A stretch of 64,000 nucleotides of DNA. It comes from Acinetobacter lactucae. Its GTDB lineage: Bacteria; Pseudomonadota; Gammaproteobacteria; Pseudomonadales; Moraxellaceae. A program made the translations under genes and the position numbers. Under the pieces are notes generated by a model that was given only the letters and a program-made list of their open reading frames with translations, searched no databases and was not told the origin of the DNA. The DNA lies in the NCBI RefSeq assembly GCF_001605885.1, contig NZ_LRPE01000039.1:411421-475420 (forward strand). Direction: 5' to 3'. Shown piece by piece: positions 28,131 through 37,778 of this stretch (position 1 is its first letter; the number at the start of each line of letters is the position of its first letter).

Positions 28131-28589
28131 CTAACGCACCCATCGCACAATATAATCTTCAAGGTCATCTTCATGGACATCAACTTCAGACAAACAACGT
28201 CCTGCAACTGACTTTTTCGCCTTAACAACGCTTTGTCTCGAACCCGTATTTAAATAATGCCAAGAAGGTAAATTCTTGCCTTCATTCAAGCGCTTATAGG
28301 CACAGCTTGATGGCAACCAGTGGATCGTTTTTAAAGACTCTACAGTTAACTGCAAACAGTCAGGTACTTGCTGCTGACGATTTGAATAATCTGAACAACG
28401 CCCTGTACTGCAATCGAGTAACTTACACGCCACTTTGGTATATGCCACCTCATGGGTATCTTCATCTTCAAGCTTGACCAGACAGCATAAACCACAGCCA
28501 TCACATAAAGCTTCCCACTCAATTTGAGTCAGTTGCTCTAGTGGATAGTTTTTCCAGAAGAGTGGTCGAAGTGAGGTCTCGGTAGACAT
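28131..28589 (-). CDS. YcgN family cysteine-cluster protein (UPF0260)
   Basis: Small cytosolic protein of 152 residues rich in conserved cysteines: WEALCDGCGLCCLVKLED near residues 25-42, then VACKLLDCSTGRCSDYSNR and VPDCLQL, a zinc or iron-sulfur binding pattern of the YkgJ/YcgN kind. SSCAYKRLNEGKNLPSWHYLNTG is the family's C-terminal signature. No function is established. It is a single gene between the sugar dehydrogenase and the divergent DUF1328 gene. Confidence 0.9.
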   Translation of the reverse strand: MSTETSLRPLFWKNYPLEQLTQIEWEALCDGCGLCCLVKLEDEDTHEVAYTKVACKLLDCSTGRCSDYSNRQQQVPDCLQLTVESLKTIHWLPSSCAYKRLNEGKNLPSWHYLNTGSRQSVVKAKKSVAGRCLSEVDVHEDDLEDYIVRWVR

Positions 28590-28782
28590 AATCTTTTAAC
28601 AGCTGATGAGATAAAACGATGTATCAGTATAGCATTGAAGTGGTCTGTACTAAAAAAGAAGCTGTATTTGTGGCATCACAAAACGATTGTTTAATATACA
28701 TTTCAACCACATAAACGACACATTCGGCGTAAAAAACACACTATATAGTTAAATGACAATGAAAAATAAGGAGGACAACATT

Positions 28783-28941
28783 ATGTTCCGTTGGGCGATA
28801 ATTTTTGCAGTAATTGCACTCATTGCCAGTCTATTAGGGTTTGGTGGTGTTGCAGGGCTATCTAAAGATTTTGCCGTGATTTTATTAGTTGTGGCTGTAA
28901 TTCTAGCTGTAATTGGGTTCATCTCGCGCGGCAGGACCTAA
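28783..28941 (+). CDS. DUF1328 small membrane protein (YtjA-like)
   Basis: A 52-residue inner-membrane protein with two hydrophobic segments: [21 protein letters not shown] and [18 protein letters not shown], ending SRGRT. The ATG at 28783 follows a perfect AAGGAGG (28768-28774), which overrides an upstream ATG at 28753. Family members are stress-linked but of unknown function. It has its own strong terminator. Confidence 0.88.
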   Translation: MFRWAIIFAVIALIASLLGFGGVAGLSKDFAVILLVVAVILAVIGFISRGRT

Positions 28942-28958
28942 TCTAATCATTAGCATAT

Positions 28959-28989
28959 AAAAAGAAGGAACTGGTTTCCTTCTTTTTTT
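28959..28989 (+). terminator. Terminator after the DUF1328 gene
   Basis: A 12-bp stem pairs 28959-28970 with 28976-28987 around CTGGT, with a T run to 28989. Confidence 0.92.
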
Positions 28990-29113
28990 ATTGTGCTGAA
29001 ATATCTATCTTTTTCTTTTGATGTAGATTTTTACATAGTTATTTATTTTACTTCTTATTTTTTATGCTTTAATCAAGCGTGTTTAAACCAAGTTTAATTT
29101 CAGGATTAATGTC

Positions 29114-29851
29114 ATGAGTACAGCAATTAAAACCCGTGAAATTCAATATACTGCACCAGACGGCAGCCATTTAATTGGTTACTTTGCGGCTCCAGAGAGT
29201 GAGAAACCTGTACCAGGTATCATTATTGGTCCTGAGTGGTGGGGCCGTAATGAATATACTGAGCAACGCGCACGTGAGCTTGCTGAACACGGGTATGCTG
29301 CTCTTGCTATTGACATGTATGGCGATAAAAAAGTCACCTCTACTGCAGCTCAAGCCTATGAATGGATGATGCAGACATTTGAAGAATTAGACACGGTTAC
29401 TGATCGTGCCAACGCTGCGCTTCAAACGCTTGCTGCTCAACCAGAAGTGAATAGCGAAAAACTAGCTGCAATTGGCTTTTGCTATGGCGGTAAAGTTGTA
29501 TTGGACCTTGCTCGCTCAGGTGCACCACTTAAAGCAGTTGTAACGTTCCATGCTACATTAGCACCAAAGGCACCTGCTCAAAAAGGCAACATTCAAGGTG
29601 AAGTTTTAGTTCTACATGGTGAACTAGACAGTATGGTCACCTTAGAAGATGTTGCTAATTTTGAAAAAGAGATGCAAGCTGCTGAGGTTAAACACGAAGT
29701 AGTGGTTTTAGAAGGTGCTAAACATGGCTTTAGTAACCCGCTTGCAGATGAAAAAGCTAAAGCAAACGGTGTAGATCTTGGCTACAACAGCGAAGCGGAA
29801 AAACAAGGCCTTGCTAAAATGTACGATGTGCTAGATCGTACTTTAAAATAA
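29114..29851 (+). CDS. Dienelactone hydrolase family protein
   Basis: Alpha/beta hydrolase of 245 residues, cytosolic. The cysteine nucleophile is Cys123 in GFCYGGKV, with Asp172 (HGELDSMV) and His204 (AKHGFSNP), the Cys-Asp-His triad of dienelactone hydrolases. EWWGRNEYTEQRARELAEHGY is also typical. No chloroaromatic or muconate genes surround it, so the natural substrate is unknown and the name denotes only the family. It is a single gene with a downstream hairpin. Confidence 0.92.
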   Translation: MSTAIKTREIQYTAPDGSHLIGYFAAPESEKPVPGIIIGPEWWGRNEYTEQRARELAEHGYAALAIDMYGDKKVTSTAAQAYEWMMQTFEELDTVTDRANAALQTLAAQPEVNSEKLAAIGFCYGGKVVLDLARSGAPLKAVVTFHATLAPKAPAQKGNIQGEVLVLHGELDSMVTLEDVANFEKEMQAAEVKHEVVVLEGAKHGFSNPLADEKAKANGVDLGYNSEAEKQGLAKMYDVLDRTLK

Positions 29852-29864
29852 AAGAAGCAAATTT

Positions 29865-29893
29865 GGAGCAAATGACTTTTTCGCATTTGCTCC
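29865..29893 (+). terminator. Hairpin after the dienelactone hydrolase gene
   Basis: GGAGCAAATG (29865-29874) pairs perfectly with CATTTGCTCC (29884-29893). The tail CCTTAAAT lacks a T run, so termination may be weak. Confidence 0.6.
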
Positions 29894-30035
29894 CTTAAAT
29901 GTTTATGACTTTGCAATATTTTTACTGTATTTTTTAAACCATACTTCAATAACTATACTCCCGTTGAGCTAGAGCAAAGCCTAGTCTTATTTCCCGCACT
30001 CGGGGTTTAATGGAATAACATGAGAGGATACAACA

Positions 30036-30398
30036 ATGACTGACAAGAAATGTCCGTATTGCGAATTTGATGAATATGACATCATTGATAAAAATGAATT
30101 TGCTGTAATTTTGCCTGATTCTAATCCGTTATCTAAAGGCCATTGTGTAGTAACACCACTGCGCCATGTTAGTTCTTTTTTTGACATTACTTCTAAAGAA
30201 CACCAAGGCTTGCTTACACTTCTTGAAATTGCCCGTCATGAGACACAACTTCGTCATCAACCAGATGGCTTTCATATTGGCTTTAATGATGGTGAAGTTT
30301 TTGGACAAACTTCAGATCATTTCCACATTCATGTCATTCCTTATTATAAAAACCAGCCGTTGAAACTTGATCAACGTTGGGGTGTACAAAAGGATTAA
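30036..30398 (+). CDS. HIT family nucleotide-binding protein
   Basis: Histidine-triad hydrolase or transferase of 120 residues. His95-Phe-His97-Ile-His99 in DHFHIHVIPYY is the catalytic triad loop, preceded by GFHIGFNDGEVFGQT. PLSKGHCVVTPLRHV is the N-terminal nucleotide-binding strand. CPYCEFD at residues 6-12 offers a Cys-x-x-Cys pair as in zinc-binding HIT members. GAGAGGA is the ribosome site. The substrate, probably a nucleoside phosphoramidate or dinucleotide, cannot be named. Confidence 0.92.
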   Translation: MTDKKCPYCEFDEYDIIDKNEFAVILPDSNPLSKGHCVVTPLRHVSSFFDITSKEHQGLLTLLEIARHETQLRHQPDGFHIGFNDGEVFGQTSDHFHIHVIPYYKNQPLKLDQRWGVQKD

Positions 30399-30541
30399 TC
30401 CTTTTATCTGATTGAAACAGAGATTGCTATTTTTCAAGGTCGTCTCTGTTTTAATACCCTCATTTTCATTGTCTGCTTTAAACAAAATTTCATCTAAATT
30501 TCAGCTATAATTTAGCCCTTACTTTTCTTCTATAGCTGTTC

Positions 30542-31576
30542 ATGCCTGAATTTTCTTTTTCTGATGCCCTCTTAAACTGGTTCGATCAACATGGTCGTCA
30601 TGATTTGCCTTGGCAAGTTGCCGATGATCCGTACAAAGTTTGGGTTTCTGAAATTATGCTACAGCAGACTCAGGTGAAAACAGTCTTGCAATATTTTGAC
30701 CGCTTTATGGAACGCTTCCCAACAGTAGAAGCTTTAGGTCATGCAACTTGGGATGAAGTAGCCCCTTATTGGGCAGGTCTTGGCTATTACGCTCGTGCGC
30801 GCAATTTGCATAAAGCTGCAGGCCTTGTCACTCAGCAAGGTAAGTTCCCTGAAACACTAGAAGAATGGATTGCACTACCCGGTATTGGTCGCTCTACCGC
30901 AGGTGCACTCATGTCTTTGGGTTTACGTCAGTATGGCGTCATCATGGATGGCAATGTGAAACGTGTTTTAGCTCGTTTCTTTGCCATTGAGGATGATTTG
31001 AGCAAGCCACAGCACGAACGTGAAATGTGGAAACTGGCTGAAGCGCTTTGCCCGACACATCGTAATCATGACTACACTCAAGCGATTATGGATCTCGGCG
31101 CAACCATTTGTACGCCTAAAAAACCGCTGTGTTTATATTGCCCAATGCAAGCTCATTGTCAGGCTTATCAGCAAGGTTTAGAACAAGAATTACCTTTTAA
31201 GAAACCGAAAAAGACCCCGCCTGTTAAAACAGCAGATGTTCTTATTATTCAGTGTGAAAATGAATGGTTTTGGCAACAGCGCCAAGCTCATGGCCTATGG
31301 GGCGGTTTATTCTGTTTACCTATTTTAGAAAATGAACATGACCGACTGAGCTTAAGCCAGCAATTTAAACTACAATCTCAAACACAAACCTTTCAAATTA
31401 GTCATAGTTTTACTCACTTCACATGGTTACTTAATGCTCACACGTTCCACGTGGAACCCGATCAAAAAGAACATCTAGCCATTGAACTCGAAGGCCAATG
31501 GTTAAGTCCGGAACAGGCTATTGCCAAAGGTGTTCCAACCGCTATGAAAAAATTGATCTCGACAAGCCGTTCGTGA
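30542..31576 (+). CDS. mutY: Adenine DNA glycosylase (MutY)
   Basis: Removes adenine opposite 8-oxoguanine. Glu37 (SEIMLQQTQV) and Asp136 (MDGNVKRV) are catalytic, LPGIGRSTAGA is the helix-hairpin-helix, and Cys190, Cys197, Cys200 and Cys206 (C-X6-C-X2-C-X5-C) hold the 4Fe-4S cluster. The C-terminal part, WFWQQRQAHGLWGGLFCLP, is the NUDIX-like domain that reads 8-oxoguanine. Length is 344. The next gene, an M23 lipoprotein, begins 47 bases on. Confidence 0.97.
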   Translation: MPEFSFSDALLNWFDQHGRHDLPWQVADDPYKVWVSEIMLQQTQVKTVLQYFDRFMERFPTVEALGHATWDEVAPYWAGLGYYARARNLHKAAGLVTQQGKFPETLEEWIALPGIGRSTAGALMSLGLRQYGVIMDGNVKRVLARFFAIEDDLSKPQHEREMWKLAEALCPTHRNHDYTQAIMDLGATICTPKKPLCLYCPMQAHCQAYQQGLEQELPFKKPKKTPPVKTADVLIIQCENEWFWQQRQAHGLWGGLFCLPILENEHDRLSLSQQFKLQSQTQTFQISHSFTHFTWLLNAHTFHVEPDQKEHLAIELEGQWLSPEQAIAKGVPTAMKKLISTSRS

Positions 31577-31623
31577 CATAGTGAACAAAATAATTTTGAT
31601 ATGACTGTGACAGGGAGTATTTC

Positions 31624-32160
31624 GTGCGACGTTTTGTTTCTCATTTCTCACTTGGTTTTCTGATTATTCTATTGGCTGCCTGTGCGAGTACACCTAAAAA
31701 ACCTGCCCCGCTTCCACCCGCTCAAGTCATCAAACTCAAAAGTATGCAGCTTCCAAATCGACTGCCCGTGCCAGTAAAGGGTATCAATCGAGATGAGTTA
31801 AAAGACACATGGGGAGCTGCTCGTAGTCAGGGGCGCAGTCACGAAGGAATTGATATTTTGGCTCCACGTGGAACCAAAGTGTACAGTGCAACAGAAGGAC
31901 TCGTTGCCGATCTTCGTAATAACAATTTGGGTGGCAAAGTGATCTGGATTTTAGGCCCAGCAGGAACATGGCATTATTATGCTCATCTTGATGGTCACAA
32001 ACGTGGCTTAAATGTGGGTGACTATGTCAAAAAGGGTGACCTCATTGGCTATGTCGGCAATACCGGCAATGCACGTTATACTTCACCTCATCTTCATTAT
32101 GGTCTTTACCTAAATGGTAAAGGACGTGGTGCTGTTAATCCTTATTCATATTTACGCTAG
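31624..32160 (+). CDS. M23 (LytM/NlpD-like) peptidase lipoprotein
   Basis: Predicted lipid-anchored envelope protein of 178 residues. GTG start; the signal peptide ends in lipobox LAAC with Cys20, followed by a proline-rich linker. The LytM domain has all zinc-site residues, His73 and Asp77 (SHEGIDI), His121 (YAHLDG) and the His156-Leu-His158 pair (SPHLHYG), so unlike E. coli NlpD it may be an active endopeptidase. There is no LysM domain. It is followed after 9 bases by a small unknown protein. Confidence 0.9.
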   Translation: MRRFVSHFSLGFLIILLAACASTPKKPAPLPPAQVIKLKSMQLPNRLPVPVKGINRDELKDTWGAARSQGRSHEGIDILAPRGTKVYSATEGLVADLRNNNLGGKVIWILGPAGTWHYYAHLDGHKRGLNVGDYVKKGDLIGYVGNTGNARYTSPHLHYGLYLNGKGRGAVNPYSYLR

Positions 32161-32169
32161 GAACATTTT

Positions 32170-32415
32170 ATGTCGGAAGCGCTGATCAATCGCTTAGTAG
32201 AGTTTGCCGAGTCTGGTAACCAGCAAAAGATCATTTTAAATGGCAATAGCTATCAAGGCTGGATCATGGAAATCAGCGATGATGCCCTACTGATCAGTAC
32301 CGGTTTTTCAGATAAAGTTGGCAAAGACTTTTGGCTAAAGTTTGAAGACTTAACTCAAGCTGAACTGTATTATTGGGATACTCGCCCAAACGAGTGGGTG
32401 TTATTTAAACTTTAA
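32170..32415 (+). CDS. Small protein of unknown function (81 residues)
   Basis: I do not recognise a family. The 81 residues are soluble and end in a tryptophan/tyrosine-rich stretch (LTQAELYYWDTRPNEWVLFKL). KIILNGNSYQGWIMEISDDALLIST resembles a short all-beta, Sm-like or SH3-like barrel. It starts 9 bases after the M23 lipoprotein stop with GGAA upstream and lies 30 bases before tag, so it is probably co-transcribed with mutY, the peptidase and tag. Confidence 0.7.
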   Translation: MSEALINRLVEFAESGNQQKIILNGNSYQGWIMEISDDALLISTGFSDKVGKDFWLKFEDLTQAELYYWDTRPNEWVLFKL

Positions 32416-32445
32416 AATTCTAAGATAAATATAAGGAGCATCATC

Positions 32446-33006
32446 ATGAAAACTCAACGCTGCGGATGGTGTTCCGATGATCCACTCTATATTGCCTATC
32501 ATGATGAAGAATGGGGTAAACCTGAACACGACGAAGCCCGACTATTTGAAATGCTCTGCCTAGAAGGTCAGCAAGCAGGCTTATCGTGGATTACCGTACT
32601 GAAAAAAAGAGAAAGCTACCGTCAGCACTTTTTTAATCACCCGATTGCAGAAATTGCTTCATTTACGGATGATTTTTTAGAACTAAAATTATCCGATGCA
32701 GGTTTAATTCGTCACTTGGGTAAACTTAAAGCCATTCGTGATAATGCAATTGCTTGGCAAGCACTTAAAGCCCAAGTCGGCGATGTTCCTACATGGCTTT
32801 GGCAGTTTGTAAATGCAGCTCCTCAACACAATGATGTTGTAGATTATCGCAAGGCCCCTGCTCAAACCGAGCTAAGCATAAAACTTTCCAAAACACTTAA
32901 AAAGAATGGTTTCAAATTTGTTGGACCAACCACCTGCTATGCTTTTATGCAGGCAGTAGGCATGGTCAATGACCATGAAAACGATTGTCAATTTAAAGCT
33001 TCATAA
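32446..33006 (+). CDS. tag: DNA-3-methyladenine glycosylase I
   Basis: Removes 3-methyladenine from DNA. The zinc site is visible as Cys6 and His19 at the start (RCGWCSDDPLYIAYHDEEWG) and His177 and Cys181 at the end (NDHENDC), offset by two from the E. coli enzyme. FEMLCLEGQQAGLSWITVLKKRE is the conserved core carrying the base-pocket glutamate. Length is 186. AAGGAG precedes the ATG. With mutY upstream, this stretch gathers base-excision repair genes. Confidence 0.97.
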   Translation: MKTQRCGWCSDDPLYIAYHDEEWGKPEHDEARLFEMLCLEGQQAGLSWITVLKKRESYRQHFFNHPIAEIASFTDDFLELKLSDAGLIRHLGKLKAIRDNAIAWQALKAQVGDVPTWLWQFVNAAPQHNDVVDYRKAPAQTELSIKLSKTLKKNGFKFVGPTTCYAFMQAVGMVNDHENDCQFKAS

Positions 33007-33043
33007 CCCACCAGAACGGTTTAAAGCCGCTTAAGGAGTTCCG

Positions 33044-34072
33044 ATGAGCAATAATACGATTCAGGCTTATGCAGCAATGCAAGCAGGTGAAAAACTGGTT
33101 CCCTACCAATTTGACGCAGGTGAATTACAACCGCATCAGGTTGAGGTAAAAGTTGAATATTGTGGTTTATGTCATTCTGATATTTCTGTTTTGAACAATG
33201 AATGGCGGTCAACCGTGTACCCTGTGGTTGCAGGCCATGAAATTATTGGACGAATTGTTGCTTTGGGCTCAGAAGCCAAAGGTCTAAAAATTGGACAGCG
33301 TGTTGGTATTGGTTGGACAGCTGAAAGTTGCCAAGCCTGTGATGAATGTATTGGCGGTCAGCAAGTACTTTGTACAGGCGAAAATGTTGCGACAATCGTG
33401 GGACATGCTGGTGGCTTTGCCGATAAGGTCCGTGCAGGCTGGCAATGGGCCATTCCCCTCCCTGACGATTTAGACGCTGAAAGTGCAGGTCCCCTACTTT
33501 GTGGCGGAATTACCGTTTTTGACCCATTACTCAAACACAAAATTCAGGCAACACATCATGTGGGTGTAATTGGTATTGGTGGTTTAGGTCATATCGCCAT
33601 TAAGCTACTTAAAGCTTGGGGCTGTGAAATCACTGCTTTTAGTTCTAACCCAGATAAAACAGACGAACTCAAAGCAATGGGAGCTGACCATGTAGTGAAT
33701 AGCCGCGATACAGAGGCGGTAAAAGCTCAAAAAGGGAAATTTGATTTATTGCTGAGTACTGTAAATGTGACCCTAAATTGGCGTGCTTTCATTTCTACGC
33801 TAGCACCAAACGGTTCTTTGCACTTCTTAGGACTCACGCTAGAACCAGTTCCTGTCTCTGTCGGCTCTCTCATTGATGGTGCCAAGTCCGTAACAGGCTC
33901 ACCTACGGGCTCACCTGCTGCACTACGTCAGCTTTTAAAGTTTGCTGCACGCAAAAAAATTGCACCTCAAATTGAGCTATTTCCAATGTCACAACTTAAT
34001 GAAGCAATTGAACGTCTACACTCAGGTCAAGCACGCTACCGCATTGTGCTTAAAGCAGACTTTGCAGAATAA
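33044..34072 (+). CDS. Zinc-dependent NAD(P) alcohol dehydrogenase
   Basis: Medium-chain dehydrogenase of 342 residues resembling YahK/AdhC. Catalytic zinc ligands are in YCGLCHSDI and GHEIIGRIV; the structural zinc loop is [16 protein letters not shown] (C-X2-C-X2-C-X7-C). The Rossmann fold is [20 protein letters not shown], and SSNPDK after the second strand suggests NADP(H). It likely reduces aldehydes broadly. A TAAGGAG site lies just upstream. It converges on the MocR gene with two bases between stops. Confidence 0.9.
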   Translation: MSNNTIQAYAAMQAGEKLVPYQFDAGELQPHQVEVKVEYCGLCHSDISVLNNEWRSTVYPVVAGHEIIGRIVALGSEAKGLKIGQRVGIGWTAESCQACDECIGGQQVLCTGENVATIVGHAGGFADKVRAGWQWAIPLPDDLDAESAGPLLCGGITVFDPLLKHKIQATHHVGVIGIGGLGHIAIKLLKAWGCEITAFSSNPDKTDELKAMGADHVVNSRDTEAVKAQKGKFDLLLSTVNVTLNWRAFISTLAPNGSLHFLGLTLEPVPVSVGSLIDGAKSVTGSPTGSPAALRQLLKFAARKKIAPQIELFPMSQLNEAIERLHSGQARYRIVLKADFAE

Positions 34073-34074
34073 GA

Positions 34075-35550
34075 CTAACTCGCTGTTTTAATCTGTTGTC
34101 GTGACCAATCCGCCAAGTCTTTAATTGCTTGGCGGACATCTGCTGTTAACTCATGACCCGCATTTAAACGAATAAAATGCCGATAGCGTTCATCCTCACC
34201 AAAAACGTGACCAGGAACTACGGTAATTCCGTGAGATTTTGCAGTGTAATAGAGCGCCAAACTATCTACAGTTTTAGGTAACTGCATCCATAAGGCATAA
34301 CCCCCTTCTGGTTGGCTCAGTGCAATTGGAATACCTTCAAAGGCATTTAAAATACAACTACGATACTCCTCGACTTGGCGCATTAAATTTGGTCGTAGTT
34401 GCTCTAAATGCTCTCGATAACCACGACTATAAATAAAATCAGCTAGGCCTAGTTGTAGCGGTGTATTGACCCCAATATTACTAGCCAACAGCTCAAGCCT
34501 TAAATGCTGTAGCTTCGCACTTAAACAGAACCACCCTACCCGATACGCACTCGACAAAGATTTAGATACCGACCCACACCAAATCACATAACCTTCGCGG
34601 TCCCAATAGCGTATAGGTAATGGTCGCTCACCGCTGTAGCCACACTCTCCATAAATGTCATCTTCGATAATAAAGCACTGATACTTTGCTGCTAATTCGG
34701 CAATCTTTTGTTTTTCTGCATTACTTAAACAATATCCTAAAGGGTTTTGATAGTTGGCTGTCATTAAGCAAACTTTAGCTAAACCTTGCTTCATAAATGA
34801 TTCTAAGCGCTCAAGATCGATACCACGATGATGTGCTGGAATTTCAATAATCTGCCGTTTTAAACTTGCTATAAGCTGTAGTTGTCCATTAAAAGTAGGC
34901 GTCGGGATTAAAATACTATCGCCGACTTCTGTTAGATGCTGAATCACCAAAGACAAGGCTGGCATACAACCGTTAGTAATAAAAATATCTTCTGCTGCGA
35001 TAAAAATCCCGTCTTCACGCCAATGATCAGATAACGCTTTTCTTAATTGCTCATGCCCTTGTTTATTACAATAAAGAAAGTCTTGAGGCTGACAATTTTT
35101 TAAAGCCCGTTGAATAGAACGACGTAAACCTTCCACAGGAATAAAATGAGGGGTTAACTGAATAGAGCCTAATGGTACAAGGTGGCTTTGTAAGGCAGCT
35201 TCCTGAATTTGATTATGCAATTCCAGGTTTGAAACTTGTCGAGGTAAAGACAAGAAATCTGGACTTTCAGGAATGGGGCCAGATTGTGCACGAGCAACCA
35301 CAAAATAACCTGACTTCGGCTTTACATAAATAAGCCCCCTCGCCTCAAGTAACTCATAACAACTTTTTGCTGTACTTAAACTAATGCTGTGCTGACGAGC
35401 AAAATCTCGTAAAGAAATAAGTTTCTGATGAGGTTTAAGCTCATTTTGATAAATACGATGTGCTAATTGATTGGCAAGAACCTGATATTGGAAAGTCATT
35501 CTGTGCTGCTTTTTTAAAAATTTCTGTATCTGTACTGGTTTATAGAACAC
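34075..35550 (-). CDS. MocR/PdxR-type regulator (GntR domain fused to aminotransferase fold)
   Basis: A 491-residue fusion. Residues about 20-90 form a GntR winged helix (YQVLANQLAHRIYQ, ISLSTAKSCYELLEARGLIYVKPKSGYFV). The remainder is a fold-type I aminotransferase domain with NPLGYCLSNAEK, IIEDDIYGECGY and the PLP lysine in GSVSKSLSSAYRVGW. Such proteins sense PLP or an amino acid. AAAGG six bases before 35550 supports the long start; the ATG at 35499 (474 residues) matches family N-termini better but lacks a clear ribosome site. The target is unknown. Confidence 0.87.
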   Translation of the reverse strand: MFYKPVQIQKFLKKQHRMTFQYQVLANQLAHRIYQNELKPHQKLISLRDFARQHSISLSTAKSCYELLEARGLIYVKPKSGYFVVARAQSGPIPESPDFLSLPRQVSNLELHNQIQEAALQSHLVPLGSIQLTPHFIPVEGLRRSIQRALKNCQPQDFLYCNKQGHEQLRKALSDHWREDGIFIAAEDIFITNGCMPALSLVIQHLTEVGDSILIPTPTFNGQLQLIASLKRQIIEIPAHHRGIDLERLESFMKQGLAKVCLMTANYQNPLGYCLSNAEKQKIAELAAKYQCFIIEDDIYGECGYSGERPLPIRYWDREGYVIWCGSVSKSLSSAYRVGWFCLSAKLQHLRLELLASNIGVNTPLQLGLADFIYSRGYREHLEQLRPNLMRQVEEYRSCILNAFEGIPIALSQPEGGYALWMQLPKTVDSLALYYTAKSHGITVVPGHVFGEDERYRHFIRLNAGHELTADVRQAIKDLADWSRQQIKTAS

Positions 35551-35589
35551 CTTTAGGCTATAGAAATCAACTCAGAAAGTAGCAAAGTC

Positions 35590-35964
35590 ATGAAATTAAA
35601 AGCTATATTGTTATTTACTATTGTTTTAGCTGGTTGCCAACAACAACCAAAAGATGAGCAGTACAGACATACTGTTTGCCAAAGTCTCATAGAAGGCTAT
35701 TTAAAAATGACAAATCAACAAGACTATAAAATGGAGCAACGCACTGATGAAAAGACCAGTACGATTTCTCATTATCAATATAAACGGAATAGCTCAAATG
35801 AAGTTGTAATGGTGAACTCCGTTTATTCGACTTTGTATTTTAGCTGCCGAGAACAGCAAAAAAGCTATTTTCTGTCTCAACATTCATCAGAAGGACAAAC
35901 GACTCCACTTTTAGAAGTTCATTTTCCAACTGACAGTTACACTACTTTTAGAGAGCGTTTTTAA
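35590..35964 (+). CDS. Small lipoprotein of unknown function (124 residues)
   Basis: Predicted lipoprotein: MKLKAILLFTIVLAGC gives lipobox LAGC with Cys16. The mature part is polar with two more cysteines (VCQSLIEGYL and FSCREQQ) that could form a disulfide. I recognise no domain. Its 3' end overlaps the convergent LysR gene by 17 bases, and it lies only 39 bases from the divergent MocR gene if the long MocR start is right. Confidence 0.7.
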   Translation: MKLKAILLFTIVLAGCQQQPKDEQYRHTVCQSLIEGYLKMTNQQDYKMEQRTDEKTSTISHYQYKRNSSNEVVMVNSVYSTLYFSCREQQKSYFLSQHSSEGQTTPLLEVHFPTDSYTTFRERF

Positions 35965-36850
35965 AACCGTCTTTTAACTGTTCTGCCAAAAATTCAATGA
36001 ATAAACGAATTCGTTTTGGTAGATGCTCTTGTTGATAATACACAGCATGGATGCTTTGATATTGATGTTCAATTTGGTCTTCAAATAAGGCAATCAATCG
36101 CCCTTCTTCAATATCTTTCCAAATTTCAAATTCAGATAGTCGTGCGATACCATGTCCTCTAATCGTGAGTTGGCGTACTGTCTCACCACTAGAAGCTTTA
36201 ATTTTTGATTGCGCAAAAAAATACTTATCGCCAACTTTAATCGGCCAGCTATTGATATAAGTAGGTCTGGTAAAGCCGATCAAATCATGTTGTTCGAGTT
36301 GTTCAGGTTGCGTCGGTGTTCCCTTAATCGCTAAATAGTCAGGACTTGCAACGATAAATAAGCGACTTTTACACACTAATTTGGCATGCAGACTCGAGTC
36401 ATTAAGTTCCCCAAATCGAAATGCCACATCGGTTTTATGCTGCAAGAGATCAATCACCTGATCATTACTATTTAACTCAATTTCAATATCAGGATAACAC
36501 TCATGGAACTTATGCATTAATGGCGCAATTACGTGTAAAACAAACGGCGTTGCCGAATCAATGCGAATGAGCCCTGCGGTGCCCTGATCCGATTTTTGTA
36601 GTTCTTCTTCGGCAGCATTCAGCTCATTTAAAATTTTACGGGCCTTTACCAGAAACTGCTGACCTTCTTGCGTGAGTTTCAGTTTACGCGTAGTCCGCTC
36701 TAGCAAAGTCACATCTAACTTCGCCTCCAAGCGTGTTAAAGATCGACTAACCCCTGAAGGTGTTTGTTTTAAATGCTCTGCCGCTGCAACAAAAGAGCCT
36801 GTATCAACAATGGTGATAAAGGCAACGAGTTCTTCAATTGTTGATTTCAT
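35948..36850 (-). CDS. LysR-family transcriptional regulator
   Basis: A 300-residue regulator. The helix-turn-helix (ELVAFITIVDTGSFVAAAEHLKQTPSGVSRSLTRLEAKL) covers residues 5-45, with the substrate-binding domain after residue 90. It diverges from the aldo-keto reductase/MFS pair across 120 bases, the usual layout for a LysR protein controlling its neighbour. It resembles the YafC/DkgB-neighbour type of regulator. Effector unknown. Confidence 0.92.
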   Translation of the reverse strand: MKSTIEELVAFITIVDTGSFVAAAEHLKQTPSGVSRSLTRLEAKLDVTLLERTTRKLKLTQEGQQFLVKARKILNELNAAEEELQKSDQGTAGLIRIDSATPFVLHVIAPLMHKFHECYPDIEIELNSNDQVIDLLQHKTDVAFRFGELNDSSLHAKLVCKSRLFIVASPDYLAIKGTPTQPEQLEQHDLIGFTRPTYINSWPIKVGDKYFFAQSKIKASSGETVRQLTIRGHGIARLSEFEIWKDIEEGRLIALFEDQIEHQYQSIHAVYYQQEHLPKRIRLFIEFLAEQLKDGFKNAL

Positions 36851-36970
36851 GGCTTATTCTATTATTGACTAATGATCAAAGATATTTTGCTTATTCATCT
36901 ATTTTTTCGCAACAATAAAAAAAGCAAAATGCACCTCAAGTTAAACAATTATTTAAATTCAGGTGAACAC

Positions 36971-37774
36971 ATGAATATCCCTCGTTTTGGTCTAGGAACT
37001 TTCCGCCTTAAAGAACAAGCGGTGATTGATTCTGTTAAAAATGCTTTAGATGTAGGTTACCGTGCAATTGATACGGCTCAAATTTATGACAATGAAGCAG
37101 CGATTGGTCAAGCCATTGCCGAAAGCGGTGTATCACGTCAGGACTTATTTTTAACCACAAAAATCTGGGTAGATAATTTTGCTCAAGATAAGTTTATTCC
37201 TAGCTTAAAAGAGAGCCTAGAAAAGCTTCGTACTGACCATGTTGACCTCACTTTGATTCATTGGCCAGCACCGGATTTAGGCGTTTCGATTCCTGAAGTT
37301 ATGAAGCTTTTACTTGAAGCAAAACAACAAGGCTTAACCAAACAAATTGGTATTTCAAATTTCAATATTGAGCTTACCCAACAAGCAATTGACACAATAG
37401 GTGTAGAACATATTGCAACGAATCAGATTGAATTAAGTCCTTATCTTCAAAACCATAAGCTTGTAAATTTCTTACAAGAGAAGAATATTGATGTCACTTC
37501 ATATATGACGCTTGCGTACGGCAAAGTGCTTCAAGACCCTGTTCTAGCTGAAATTGCAGCAGCACATAAAGCAACGACAGCGCAAATTGCACTAGCGTGG
37601 GCATTGCAACGTGGTTTTGCAGTCATTCCTTCTTCGACTAAACGTGAAAACCTGATGAGCAACTTAAAAGCACAGGATATCGAGTTAACTTCAGCTGAAA
37701 TGCAAATGATTGCCGAACTTGATCGTAACAGTCGTGAAGTTAGCCCAGAGCCATGGGCACCAGTTTGGGACTAA
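36971..37774 (+). CDS. dkgB: Aldo/keto reductase (2,5-diketo-D-gluconate reductase B-like)
   Basis: NADPH-dependent carbonyl reductase with a TIM-barrel fold. The catalytic tetrad is visible: Asp34 and Tyr39 (DTAQIYDNE), Lys64 (TTKIW) and His97 (LIHWP). [17 protein letters not shown] is the cofactor loop. Start 36971 follows AGGTGA and gives 267 residues, equal to DkgB; the longer reading from 36872 adds 33 unlike residues. The MFS gene starts four bases after the stop, so the two are one unit under the divergent LysR gene. Methylglyoxal is another plausible substrate. Confidence 0.88.
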   Translation: MNIPRFGLGTFRLKEQAVIDSVKNALDVGYRAIDTAQIYDNEAAIGQAIAESGVSRQDLFLTTKIWVDNFAQDKFIPSLKESLEKLRTDHVDLTLIHWPAPDLGVSIPEVMKLLLEAKQQGLTKQIGISNFNIELTQQAIDTIGVEHIATNQIELSPYLQNHKLVNFLQEKNIDVTSYMTLAYGKVLQDPVLAEIAAAHKATTAQIALAWALQRGFAVIPSSTKRENLMSNLKAQDIELTSAEMQMIAELDRNSREVSPEPWAPVWD

Positions 37775-37778
37775 ACTC

